Shown here piece by piece: positions 43,386-51,715 of a DNA stretch of 64,000 bases. This DNA is from JAFDZW01 sp964404255. GTDB lineage: Bacteria > Bacteroidota > Ignavibacteria > Palsa-1295. Position numbers and translations under genes: made by a program. How positions within the stretch are numbered: the stretch's first letter is position 1; every line of letters begins with the position of its first letter. Where the stretch lies: positions 7,873-71,872 of the forward strand of contig CAYOJJ010000018.1 in NCBI GenBank assembly GCA_964404255.1, written 5' to 3'. The notes below the pieces were generated by a model. That model was not told the DNA's origin. It did not search any database and worked only from the letters and a program-made list of their open reading frames with translations.

Positions 43386-44024
43386 TCAATCGTTCATCCT
43401 CATTGGTGTTTCAGGGAGGTCCTGATGAGCCATGATCTTAATAATATCGATAAGCATTGAAGAACGCTCTTTGAGTACCTCAACGGTAGCATCATTGGTA
43501 ACGACAAAATCGCTGTGATCTTCCATTGCCGGAGTATAAGCCTGATCTTTGAGGCGACGCTTGAGATCTTCCTCCTCAAAGCGGGAAAGCTTTTTATTCC
43601 GATACACGATCTCATCATCGCTGCAGGCGACAAGAATAATCGCATCGAATAAGGCATCGTATCCGCTCTGGAATAATAGTGCTGACTCGACGGCGATGAT
43701 CTCTCCCGGTTTTGCTTCGAGAAAGCGTTGCTCGATCTGCTGCATGACGCGCGGATGAATGATCTTTTCCAGAGAGAATTTTTTGATTTGATCGGAAAAG
43801 ATAGCCTCGGCGATAAACGAAGTATTTATTCCATCTTCGGTATACGCTTGCGTCCCGAAAATATTATTCACAAGTTTTCGGACCTCATCATCGCTTTGCA
43901 TCAATTCCTTCGCCAAGATATCAGTATTAAGTACGGTAATACCGGCCTGCTCGAATTCAGCAGCAACCGTGGATTTACCGCTGCTTATCTTTCCCGTAAT
44001 GCCTAAACGAAACGCTCGTTTCAT
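43386..44024 (-). CDS. coaE: Dephospho-CoA kinase
   Basis: This 212-residue CoaE phosphorylates dephospho-CoA, the last step of CoA synthesis. It has the P-loop GITGKISSGKSTVAAEF, NTDILAKELM, LEKIIHPRVMQQIEQRF and a VESALLFQSGYDALFD motif, with the LID RNKKLSRFEEEDLKRRLKDQ (sequence in the family's usual order). The start ATG at 44024 is only 11 bp from the left end of the structured element at 44036-44431, and no Shine-Dalgarno is visible. Confidence 0.95.
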   Translation of the reverse strand: MKRAFRLGITGKISSGKSTVAAEFEQAGITVLNTDILAKELMQSDDEVRKLVNNIFGTQAYTEDGINTSFIAEAIFSDQIKKFSLEKIIHPRVMQQIEQRFLEAKPGEIIAVESALLFQSGYDALFDAIILVACSDDEIVYRNKKLSRFEEEDLKRRLKDQAYTPAMEDHSDFVVTNDATVEVLKERSSMLIDIIKIMAHQDLPETPMRMND

Positions 44025-44035
44025 ATAAATAAAAA

Positions 44036-44431
44036 GTGGTTCTTACAGAAGGTACCTCAACGCGGGTCGTTCAAAGGGGACACAGACCCGGCCCTGCCGT
44101 GTAGTACCGAAGGACGTACTCTCGAAAGAGCGCGTGGATCGGCGCACGAGATGGGCCGGATGCTGCCGGTAATTGCTTACCGGAACAAAGGCTAAAAGAA
44201 CCGATGTCCTTTTATAAACGGGCGCCTGCATTTCTTACCTTTTACTTCCACTGTCCCTCATCCGGCGGAGCCCGAAGCTCGGCACGACCTATTGGAGTTC
44301 CGTATTGCTACGGTGAGGCCTGTAATTGGTACAAATCGCATCAGACGTCCATAGAGTCTATTTGTAAGGTTCTTTTTCGCGTTGTTGATCCCCAGTGCCG
44401 GCTTTCCGCCGGTACCTTCTGTAAGAACCAC
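44036..44431 (-). ncRNA. Unidentified ~396-nt structured element with 21-bp perfect inverted ends (candidate ncRNA)
   Basis: The ends 44036-44056 and 44411-44431 are perfect reverse complements (ends GTGGTTCTTACAG...). Inside, CAACGCG (44058-44064) pairs with CGCGTTG (44378-44384). Clean hairpins are CTCT-CGAA-AGAG (44119-44130), CCGGTAA-TTGC-TTACCGG (44166-44183), GAGC-CCGAA-GCTC (44268-44280), CCGTA-TTGC-TACGG (44300-44313) and a TACAAAT/ATTTGTA plus AGAC/GTCT arm (44330-44366). No coding frame looks real. A TAAGTTTG box at the right end and a T-run just past the left end point to minus-strand transcription. I do not find the conserved boxes of RNase P, tmRNA, SRP or 6S RNA. A non-autonomous mobile element (MITE) is the main alternative; no clear target duplication is seen. 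Confidence 0.45.
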
Positions 44432-44463
44432 AAACTTATGGATCATACACTCATAGAACACAA
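44431..44463 (-). promoter_or_regulatory. Possible Bacteroidetes-type promoter for the structured element
   Basis: On the minus strand TAAGTTTG (44438 to 44431) matches the -7 consensus TAnnTTTG, and a TTG (44463-44461) lies 22 bases upstream, near the expected -33. Transcription would then start in the first bases of the inverted end. The spacing is slightly long. Confidence 0.3.
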
Positions 44464-44657
44464 TGTTAAGACTAAATTTATCCCGATCTTTACACCCAAA
44501 TGCCGATTTCTTTCAAAATGAGGGCTTTTTACCGAAAATAAAATCCCTTTTCGAGTGTAACATTCATAATTTCATCTGCGTAGGCATTCGTTTGTGAACC
44601 GGGCTTTACCGGAGCTTGGGTGCTGTTCGCTATTTTCTCAATGAAGGCATAGCAATT
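44432..44657. other. Spacer between the structured element and the toastrack gene
   Basis: About 225 bp with no ORF I trust. It should hold the promoter of the plus-strand gene and, near its left edge, the -7 box for the element. A GAAGG (44643-44647) serves as a possible RBS for the TTG start at 44658. Nothing else is recognised. Confidence 0.4.
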
Positions 44658-45686
44658 TTGACTATTACAACCTCATACCTGAAGAGACACAGAACGACAA
44701 TTCTTGTTGTTCTCTCGGTTGCCGCAATCAGCGGTGTTTCTTTAGCCGCTATAGGTGTATTCCGAATCCCGGTAAAATTCGATGGTCGTGAAAAACGGGT
44801 CAATGTCAATATCAAAGCGCCATACGGTGCTATTGCTGTCTATTCCGGGGCGCCGGCCGGCTATGCAGCCCTGATCGAATCACAATCCAGCGACCCGGAT
44901 GATAATCCTTCCATCCATGCCCGATATTATTATAATGCCGTTGGTGCTGTAGGCATGTTGAAACTTACGGTAGGTTCGGACGAGGGGATGCTTACTCAGC
45001 CAAAAGAATATGCCGAAGGATGGCTTGCTTCAAATGACGGATTTTCCCTTGCCGGCTACTCTACTATTCATACCGATGCCGGTTCCTATTCTACCCGAGA
45101 TGTCTATGATCCGAGTCCCGGAGCCTATTCCAAGTCCAGCTCCGACGATATTTCAAGAGTCTTTCTTACCAGAGAATTGCCGATGACCCTGAGCGCCGAA
45201 CTTGGCTTCGGCGAGTCGATGCTCGATCTGAGCGGCTTACAACTTCAAACTGCCATGATCGAAACAAGCGCTGCAAAATCCCGCATTGTTAATCATTATA
45301 AGAATCCTATTCCGATGGACCACCTGACAGTAAATGCCGGTCTCGGTGAGTGTATCATGGATGGTCTTTGCAATTATAACTGTACCCGTCTCGATTTTTC
45401 CGGTGGTATCGGTTACTATGAACTGCACTTTAATGGCAGTTTGCAACGCAACCTTGATGCTCATGTGGAAGTTGGCTGTGGGAAGGTCGTTCTTAGTATT
45501 GCTCCGGATGCCGGAAGAGTACAGGTGATCTATGACGATAATATTTTCAGTTCGTATTCTTTTGATGGTTTAAATAAACGCCGCGACGGATATTATACCA
45601 GTGTCGGCTTCGATCAATCGAATGCTCCGATGATCACACTTCGCCTTTCGGCTGGTGTCGGCAAAGTGGTGGTGATTTATAAATAA
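44658..45686 (+). CDS. Membrane-anchored toastrack (DUF2154/LiaF-like) domain protein
   Basis: No ATG is available near the start; TTG 44658 (GAAGG ten bases upstream) gives 342 residues, and TTG 44616 is the alternative. A basic N-terminus and one membrane helix (ILVVLSVAAISGVSLAAIG) are followed by a beta-helix-like region with repeats typical of toastrack domains: LSAELGFGESMLDLSGLQLQ, MDHLTVNAGLGECIMD, LDFSGGIGYYELHFNG, HVEVGCGKVVLSIAPDAG. This domain class is in LiaF and DUF4097 envelope-stress proteins. The topology suggests a periplasmic domain. It is convergent with pnp and shares a terminator with it. Confidence 0.7.
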   Translation: MTITTSYLKRHRTTILVVLSVAAISGVSLAAIGVFRIPVKFDGREKRVNVNIKAPYGAIAVYSGAPAGYAALIESQSSDPDDNPSIHARYYYNAVGAVGMLKLTVGSDEGMLTQPKEYAEGWLASNDGFSLAGYSTIHTDAGSYSTRDVYDPSPGAYSKSSSDDISRVFLTRELPMTLSAELGFGESMLDLSGLQLQTAMIETSAAKSRIVNHYKNPIPMDHLTVNAGLGECIMDGLCNYNCTRLDFSGGIGYYELHFNGSLQRNLDAHVEVGCGKVVLSIAPDAGRVQVIYDDNIFSSYSFDGLNKRRDGYYTSVGFDQSNAPMITLRLSAGVGKVVVIYK

Positions 45687-45710
45687 ATTGTTGTTCGTAT
45701 GGTTTAAAGT

Positions 45711-45742
45711 AAAAAAGGCATCTCAATCGAGATGCCTTTTTT
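45711..45742. terminator. Bidirectional intrinsic terminator
   Basis: AAAAAAGGCATCTC (45711-45724), loop AATC, GAGATGCCTTTTTT (45729-45742), between the convergent toastrack gene and pnp. Confidence 0.94.
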
Positions 45743-45759
45743 ATTAGAGGTAATTTGTT

Positions 45760-48021
45760 TTACCGACGGCCGCCATAGCCGCCGCCGCGACGGTCACCAC
45801 CGCCACCACCACGACGATCGCCGCCACGGAATCCACCACGGTCTCCGCCGCGATCACCACCACGGCCACCGCGATCTCCACCCCCTTCACGTCTCGGACG
45901 CTCGACATACCCTTCCGGCTTTTCCATCAAGGCTTTTCTCGAAAGCGAGAATTTGCCATCCGGCTTAACCGCAATAAGCTTTACATCGAATTCATCACCG
46001 ACCTGAATAAGATCGCTAATGTTATCGACACGGTTATAATCGATCTCGGAGATATGCATCAAGCCTTCCTTCTTCGGCAAGAACTCCATGATAGCGCCGA
46101 GGCCTTCGCGAACCTGGGTTACTTTGGCACGATAGACGGTACCTTCTTCCGGCAATGCCGTAAGACCATCGATCATTGCTTTGGCCTTTGCAGCAGCTTC
46201 GCCGTTGGTTGCGGCAATAGTCAGCGTACCATCGTCCTCAATCGTAATATCATCGACACCCGAAGTAGCCTGGATCTCACGGATCATCTTACCGCCAGGT
46301 CCGATAATCAGACCGATCATATCAACCGGCACCTTCATCGTGGTCATGCGCGGAGCATGCATCGAGAGATCGCCACGAGCAGCAGAGAGGGCTTCATCCA
46401 TCTTTCCGAGGATGTGCATACGGCCTTCTTTTGCCTGTAATAATGCCTTCTCAAGAAGAGCAAAGTCAATACCTTTGATCTTCATATCCATCTGGCAGGC
46501 CGTAATACCATCGCGGGTACCGCAAACCTTGAAATCCATATCGCCGAGGAAATCTTCGTTACCGAGAATATCGGAAAGAACCGAAGAGCGCTCCCCTTCT
46601 TTGATAAGACCCATTGCAATACCGGCGACCGGCTTCTTCAAATGCACACCGGCATCGAAGAGTGCAAGGCTTCCGGCGCAGACCGTTGCCATCGAACTCG
46701 AACCGTTCGATTCAAGAATATCGCTGACAATACGAATGGCATACGGAAATTCTTCCGACGAAGGAAGCAGGTCCCTTAAAGCACGCTCGGCAAGGTTACC
46801 GTGACCGATTTCGCGGCGACCGGTACCAGTCATTCTGCCAACTTCACCAACGCTGAACGGCGGGAAATTATAGTGAAGCATAAAACGCTTGGTGGTTTCC
46901 GGACGCAAGCCTTCGATGCTCTGCTCATCACGCTTGGTACCGAGAGTAACCGACGAGAGCGACTGGGTTTCACCGCGGGTAAACAAGCTCGAACCGTGGG
47001 CTCTCGGAAGAACACCGACTTCAATCGTGATCGGACGAACGGTCGTCGTATTACGGCCATCGAGACGAATGTTATCGCTTAAGATCATCTCGCGCATCTC
47101 ACGCTTTTCGATCTCTTTTAAGCAAGCAGCAACATAACTTTCGGCTTCCGTATATTTTTCTTCGCCGAACTGAGTTTTAATTGCCTCTTTAACGGCATCT
47201 TTTGCAGCCGTTGTTTGGGTCGAACGCTCCTCTTTTGTGAGGATGGTACGGGCAAGACGACGAAGTTCGCTTGTAGCAAGTTCTTCGATACGGAGTTTAA
47301 TTTCTGGATAATCGACCGGAGCGGCAACTTCACGCTTTGCCTTAGCAAGGCCGGATTCACGAGCAATACGCTCCAAGCCTTCGCAAACCAACTTGACAGA
47401 ATCGGCGGCGGCACGAAGTGCTTCGAGATATTCGATCTCGCTGATCTCGTGCGATTCGCCTTCTACCATGACGATAGAATCTTTCGTGCCGGCTACGATA
47501 AATTCGTAATCGGCTTTCTCTAATTCATCGAACGTCGGATTAATAACGATCTGGCCTTCGATACGAGCTACGCGAACTGCTGCAATGGCTTCAGCGAACG
47601 GGATATCGGAAAGCAACAGGGATAGCGAAGCTCCGCAGACAGCCAGTACATCGGCGTCATTCTGCTGATCGCTCGAAATAACAAAAGCTACGATCTGCGT
47701 CTCATAATACCACTTCTTGGGGAACATGGGGCGGATCGGACGATCGACGATTCGCGCCGAGAGGACTTCTTTTTCAGAAGGCTTGGCTTCACGCTTGAAA
47801 TAGCCGCCCGGTATCTTACCGGCAGCAGCCATACGCTCGCGGTACTCGACCTGGAGCGGTAAAAAGTCTATGCCTACGCTTGCTTTTTCAGAAGCACAGA
47901 CGGTAGTGAGCACCATGGTCTCGCCAAGGCTCGTAACGGCCGACCCGGCGGCCTGTTTTGCATACTTCCCGATATCGAACGATAATTGTTTACCGCCGGG
48001 AAGTTCTATTGAGTGTATCAT
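45760..48021 (-). CDS. pnp: Polyribonucleotide nucleotidyltransferase (PNPase) with RGG-rich C-terminal tail
   Basis: The 753-residue phosphorolytic 3'-5' exoribonuclease has two RNase PH domains (first GKIPGGYFKREAKPSEKEVL; second with LPRAHGSSLFTRGETQ, the active DFLGDMDFKVCGT and DGITACQMDMKI), then the KH domain (IGLIIGPGGKMIREIQ) and the S1 domain (GTVYRAKVTQVREGLGAIME ... LIQVGDEFDVKLIAV). The last ~45 residues are an Arg/Gly/Asp tail of repeated DRGG, RGGDR and GGGG units, absent from E. coli PNPase. The tail may bind RNA or partners. It follows rpsO, the conserved order, with a 273-bp structured spacer. Confidence 0.97.
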   Translation of the reverse strand: MIHSIELPGGKQLSFDIGKYAKQAAGSAVTSLGETMVLTTVCASEKASVGIDFLPLQVEYRERMAAAGKIPGGYFKREAKPSEKEVLSARIVDRPIRPMFPKKWYYETQIVAFVISSDQQNDADVLAVCGASLSLLLSDIPFAEAIAAVRVARIEGQIVINPTFDELEKADYEFIVAGTKDSIVMVEGESHEISEIEYLEALRAAADSVKLVCEGLERIARESGLAKAKREVAAPVDYPEIKLRIEELATSELRRLARTILTKEERSTQTTAAKDAVKEAIKTQFGEEKYTEAESYVAACLKEIEKREMREMILSDNIRLDGRNTTTVRPITIEVGVLPRAHGSSLFTRGETQSLSSVTLGTKRDEQSIEGLRPETTKRFMLHYNFPPFSVGEVGRMTGTGRREIGHGNLAERALRDLLPSSEEFPYAIRIVSDILESNGSSSMATVCAGSLALFDAGVHLKKPVAGIAMGLIKEGERSSVLSDILGNEDFLGDMDFKVCGTRDGITACQMDMKIKGIDFALLEKALLQAKEGRMHILGKMDEALSAARGDLSMHAPRMTTMKVPVDMIGLIIGPGGKMIREIQATSGVDDITIEDDGTLTIAATNGEAAAKAKAMIDGLTALPEEGTVYRAKVTQVREGLGAIMEFLPKKEGLMHISEIDYNRVDNISDLIQVGDEFDVKLIAVKPDGKFSLSRKALMEKPEGYVERPRREGGGDRGGRGGDRGGDRGGFRGGDRRGGGGGDRRGGGYGGRR

Positions 48022-48073
48022 GATATAAATAATTAAGCCAATGCATACCGATGCATCGGATGTGAAAAAAAAA

Positions 48074-48240
48074 CTATAACTGTTCGGTAGTCATTAAATG
48101 CGATGAATGATACTGTGTACGCTGCGCGCCCAGAGGGAAACAAGGTATGAGTAGAGGCGCTTTATAGTCGGATGTAGGTCAAACGTCTCATCGCATTCAC
48201 TGGGATCGGCACTCCTCGTGACGCTTCTATACACAGCAAC
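48074..48240 (-). ncRNA. Structured rpsO-pnp spacer RNA (pnp leader or small RNA candidate)
   Basis: After the rpsO terminator the minus strand can form CTGTGTA/TACACAG (48230-48236 with 48113-48119), CCCAG/CTGGG and ATGAG/CTCAT pairings, and a competing 10-bp pairing of AATGCGATGA (48097-48106) with TCATCGCATT (48188-48197). The two long pairings cross, so they are either a pseudoknot or alternative folds. A run of nine T follows at 48073-48065 on this strand. It may be a regulated leader (PNPase autoregulates through its leader in E. coli) or a separate RNA of about 170 nt such as 6S. I do not recognise a family. Confidence 0.3.
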
Positions 48241-48260
48241 TATCAACGAACAAAAAACAA

Positions 48261-48284
48261 GGGGCTGCCGGTATAGGCAGCCCC
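48261..48284 (-). terminator. rpsO terminator/attenuator
   Basis: GGGGCTGCC (48261-48269), a 6-base loop and GGCAGCCCC (48276-48284), followed on the minus strand by TTGTTTTTTG. It separates rpsO from pnp and would limit read-through. Confidence 0.92.
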
Positions 48285-48294
48285 GAAAAACTTA

Positions 48295-48564
48295 TTACTT
48301 ACGGATTTCGAGGTCCTGAATGACCTGGCGATACCGGGCAATGTCTTTCTTCATCAGATAATCGAGAAGCGAGCGGCGCTTACCTACCATCTTCAAGAGA
48401 CCGACCTTCGAATGATGATCTTTCGGGTTAGCCTGAAAATGCGGGGTAAGAGTATTAATGCGCTCGGTAAGGATAGCGATCTGGACTTCCGTACGACCGG
48501 AATCCTTAGCACCACTACCAAATTTCGAGATAAGATCTGACGTTTTCTGTTTAGTAATCGACAT
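48295..48564 (-). CDS. rpsO: 30S ribosomal protein S15
   Basis: This 89-residue S15 of exact family length binds the 16S rRNA central domain. It shows GSGAKDSGRTEVQIAILTER, HFQANPKDHHSKVGLLKMVG and KRRSLLDYLMKKD, the conserved rRNA contacts. It lies upstream of pnp, as in most bacteria. Confidence 0.98.
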   Translation of the reverse strand: MSITKQKTSDLISKFGSGAKDSGRTEVQIAILTERINTLTPHFQANPKDHHSKVGLLKMVGKRRSLLDYLMKKDIARYRQVIQDLEIRK

Positions 48565-48675
48565 AAGTTATTATTATAGCATCGTTTAACAAGACCCAAA
48601 ACCTTCTGCTATCAAAGCTTTGGGCACTCTTCGAATCCGGTCTAAACGGCTTCTAAGCTACTAAAATTCCTCAAA

Positions 48676-49692
48676 TTATGCCCTGCCGCCGGCCTCCGAA
48701 AGAGCAAGTAAATACGCACCTGTCCCCCACCACCATTCGCCGCGGGATAGCGATTTATAGTAAGCGATGGTCCCTGGCCATGTCCCTTCCGATACACCGG
48801 TGAAGGATCCATTCTTCGCTACATAGGACATAAGGCCTTTTTCAGCTTTTGCAATTACAGGATCGAAGCTTTTAGGCAGGGCACCCAGATTTCGGCAACG
48901 CAATAATGCAAAAAGATACATTGCCGAAGCGGAGGTCTCTTCATAAGCAGACGGGTCATCGATAATCGTACGCCATAAGCCCTTAGCGGTTTGGTATTTT
49001 TTTAATGCCGTCGCAAGCGGCAAAAACACTTCATCACGAACATATTGGAATTCAGAAGAACGAGGCTTGAAGTTTGAAAGCAGTTCTACCGAGGTCATCA
49101 TCACCCAGCCGTTGCCACGGGCCCATGAACCCTCAGAACGTTTGCCACCAAGATTTTCTTCACAATGAATAAAGAACGGCTTTTTCCCATCGCGAAGAAT
49201 TTCAAGATGGCCTTTGAGTTGCAGCAGCGCATCGACTTTCCATTCACGTCCGAGATACGTGCCAAGCTTAGCCAGAATAACCGAAGAATAGTAGATGGTA
49301 TCGATATAGAGATTAGGCAAATCGACATTATGAAGGATCAGTCCGTTGCCATTACGCAAAGCCTTTTCGGTGATGACATCATAAATGCGCTCGGCCGTTG
49401 CCCGAAGCTGAACCTGTACTTCCGGGAAATGGCGCTCAATATCAGGATATAATAATCCAAAACTCCAGGAGCCACAAAAGTAATTTACCGATACCTGTTC
49501 ATTCAAATGAAAGTGTACCCAGCGGCGGACAAATTCTTTGACCATCGGATCGTTCGTATGATCGAGGCTTCGCAATAAACCATAAAAGGCCAGCGATTGC
49601 CCCCAATCCGTCGATTCGGATTCCGGGCGATGGCGTTCACACCACGAACGGCTAATGACTGATAGTAGATTTATAGAACCGGAAGTCTTCAT
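48676..49692 (-). CDS. Glycoside hydrolase family 88/105-like protein
   Basis: The 338-residue protein fits the (alpha/alpha)6 barrel of unsaturated rhamnogalacturonyl/glucuronyl hydrolases. The motif LPNLYIDTIYYSSVILAKLG (Asp as probable catalytic residue), SEGSWARGNGWVMM, DDPSAYEETSASAMYLFALL and EWWWGTGAYLLALSE are in the expected order. Family members cleave unsaturated uronyl ends left by polysaccharide lyases. There is no signal peptide, so it acts in the cytosol. No lyase or SusCD-like genes are near, and the role here is uncertain. Confidence 0.85.
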   Translation of the reverse strand: MKTSGSINLLSVISRSWCERHRPESESTDWGQSLAFYGLLRSLDHTNDPMVKEFVRRWVHFHLNEQVSVNYFCGSWSFGLLYPDIERHFPEVQVQLRATAERIYDVITEKALRNGNGLILHNVDLPNLYIDTIYYSSVILAKLGTYLGREWKVDALLQLKGHLEILRDGKKPFFIHCEENLGGKRSEGSWARGNGWVMMTSVELLSNFKPRSSEFQYVRDEVFLPLATALKKYQTAKGLWRTIIDDPSAYEETSASAMYLFALLRCRNLGALPKSFDPVIAKAEKGLMSYVAKNGSFTGVSEGTWPGTIAYYKSLSRGEWWWGTGAYLLALSEAGGRA

Positions 49693-49778
49693 ATCCCCTA
49701 ATTTACGAATAGACTAGGAGCGAACCTCTTCTCCTTGACTAACTCGATCTTAAAACCCAACTTTATCCTGAAAGACCG

Positions 49779-51713
49779 TTAATCGACTTTAGCCGGGACG
49801 GGTGTGCGGCCGAAGCGGCGGTCAAGCTCATCAAGTGCTAATTTGATTACAATAGGCCGGCCGTGAGGACAGACATACGGCATCTTCGTCTGGAAAAGCT
49901 GCTCTATGAGCGAATGCATTTCCTCCTGCGAAAGCTTATCGCCGGATTTTATAGCAGCCTTGCACGAAAACCCTGCCGCCAGCGCCTCCCGGGTTGAAAA
50001 CGTACCCAGCCTGTCATACTCCTCATACGATTCAAGCAACTCATGAAGGATAGAAGGCTCGTTGCCGCTTTTTACATCTGTAGGCACAGCATCGATAACG
50101 ACGGATGTCCCTCCGAAGAAGCGAATATGAAAGCCCATGCGCTCGAGCTGGTCATGAAGCTCACGGATCATTGCAACTTCTTTCGGCAGCAGTTCGACCG
50201 CCTGCGGAAAGAGTAACTCCTGTGAGTTTCCTTTTCCTTCTTCAAGCGAATGCAGGATACGCTCATAAAGAATACGCTCATGAGCAACATGCTGATCGAC
50301 GATCATCAACCCAGTTTTGATCTGGCAGAAGATGTATTTAGTATGCATCTGCCAAAGCTGTGGCTTTTCTGCCAATACTTCATGGCTGACTGCCTTGCGT
50401 TCGGCTGCAGAAGTCGGTGCCGGAGGCTCAACCGCTTCCCCATTCTCAGAAGGGGTAGCTGGTGTTGGCATCAATCTGGAAGATTGATTACCGAAAAGAT
50501 CCTGACTGGTTTTTCCGAACAGACGCTCTACCGTCCCGAGTCCATTTCCTGCCACCGGTGGTTTTAGTCCGGGGATAGTGGAAACATCACGGCTTGATGT
50601 CGGCCTGAGCATTGGGGCAGGAGTATTTTCCGGAAAACGAAGTCGCGCTGCATCGCCTTGGTTAATACCGGCAGGCATTACCATTTCAGGAGCCATTGCT
50701 CCTTCAGAGGCGCTTTGCTGAGTTGCCTTTTGCAATACTTTGGCAAGAGCGCGGCGGACTTCATCGATCACCATCCGCTCATCATCAAACTTTACTTCCA
50801 GTTTTTGCGGATGGACATTCGCATCTACTTTACTGGGATCGATCTCAATAAAAAGAAAGCAGGATGGAAATGAGCCTTTTTCTACTAAGTGCTCATAGGC
50901 ATTGGTCAGCGCGAAGGAAAGCCCGCGGGAAGTATGGATGGAACGGTTATTAACAAAAAAGAACTGTTCGGAGCGTACCCGTTTTACAAAACCCGGTGTG
51001 CTCATAAATCCATGCAAATGGATATTCGGCGTAACTGTCTCTACGGCAAGCAGCGAGGAGCGCAGGCGGGACCCAAATATCTGCTCGATGCGCTCGGGTA
51101 ACGGGCGAAAGGCCGGGAGATCGAAAACGCAATCATGATCGCTTACGAGCATGAAACGCACATTAGGGTTTGCGAGCGCAGCCCGAGTGACCGTATCGAT
51201 AATGTGCTTAAACTCCGTTGCTTCGCTCTTTAAAAATTTTCTTCTTGCCGGAACATTGAAAAAAAGATTACGAACATAGACTGTTGTTCCTTCGTCGCAG
51301 GCTTCACTACGAACTTCCCGCTTTACACTTCCCTCGACTTTTACAAACGTACCGAGCTCATCTTCTCGGCGACGGGTGCGAAGCTCGAACTGTGAGACCG
51401 AAGCAACAGCGGCGAGTGCTTCGCCGCGAAAACCGTAGGTCCGGAGTTTTTCAAGGTCATCGATCTCATTGAGCTTACTCGTCGCATGGCGTTCGACCGA
51501 AAGCTCGGCATCTTCGCGAGACATTCCGCAGCCATCATCGACTACCTGAATCAGCGTCCGTCCGGCTTGCTTAATAATAACCGTGATCGTTTGAGCGCCC
51601 GAATCGAGCGAATTCTCGACCAATTCTTTTACAACCGATTCCGGGCGGGTAACTACTTCACCGGCAGCGATCTTCTGAGCAAGCGTTGGGGATAATTTAT
51701 GAATGACGGACAT
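49779..51713 (-). CDS. mutL: DNA mismatch repair protein MutL
   Basis: The 644-residue protein has the GHKL ATPase start (IAAGEVVTRPESVVKELVEN, VDDGCGMS, ERHATSKL, TYGFRGEALAAVASVS), a variable linker at about 330-450, and a C-terminal dimer domain with the endonuclease motif DQHVAHERILYE (the third residue after DQ is V where A is usual), CPHGRP and a final FGR. It is therefore an endonuclease-type MutL that nicks the daughter strand after MutS. It starts 2 bp after the ftsY stop, so it is translated in one operon with ftsY and pgsA. Confidence 0.96.
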   Translation of the reverse strand: MSVIHKLSPTLAQKIAAGEVVTRPESVVKELVENSLDSGAQTITVIIKQAGRTLIQVVDDGCGMSREDAELSVERHATSKLNEIDDLEKLRTYGFRGEALAAVASVSQFELRTRRREDELGTFVKVEGSVKREVRSEACDEGTTVYVRNLFFNVPARRKFLKSEATEFKHIIDTVTRAALANPNVRFMLVSDHDCVFDLPAFRPLPERIEQIFGSRLRSSLLAVETVTPNIHLHGFMSTPGFVKRVRSEQFFFVNNRSIHTSRGLSFALTNAYEHLVEKGSFPSCFLFIEIDPSKVDANVHPQKLEVKFDDERMVIDEVRRALAKVLQKATQQSASEGAMAPEMVMPAGINQGDAARLRFPENTPAPMLRPTSSRDVSTIPGLKPPVAGNGLGTVERLFGKTSQDLFGNQSSRLMPTPATPSENGEAVEPPAPTSAAERKAVSHEVLAEKPQLWQMHTKYIFCQIKTGLMIVDQHVAHERILYERILHSLEEGKGNSQELLFPQAVELLPKEVAMIRELHDQLERMGFHIRFFGGTSVVIDAVPTDVKSGNEPSILHELLESYEEYDRLGTFSTREALAAGFSCKAAIKSGDKLSQEEMHSLIEQLFQTKMPYVCPHGRPIVIKLALDELDRRFGRTPVPAKVD

Positions 51714-51715
51714 GC

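Noticed and set aside
44036..44431. Reading the element as RNase P RNA, tmRNA, SRP RNA, retron msr/msd or group I intron
   Set aside because: I do not find the conserved boxes (for example GAGGAAAGTCC, ACAGAA..CGGCTTA, a tag reading frame ending ALAA, GGAAGG SRP loop), and there is no reverse transcriptase or intron-like exon junction near.
44204..44521. A 105-codon plus-strand ORF inside the structured element
   Set aside because: It is Cys/Arg/Ser-rich with no family look, crosses the perfect inverted end and the hairpins, and has no credible RBS. It looks like chance.
45771..45900. A tandem-repeat or satellite tract of CCACC/CGCCG units
   Set aside because: It is explained as the coding sequence of the RGG tail of PNPase.
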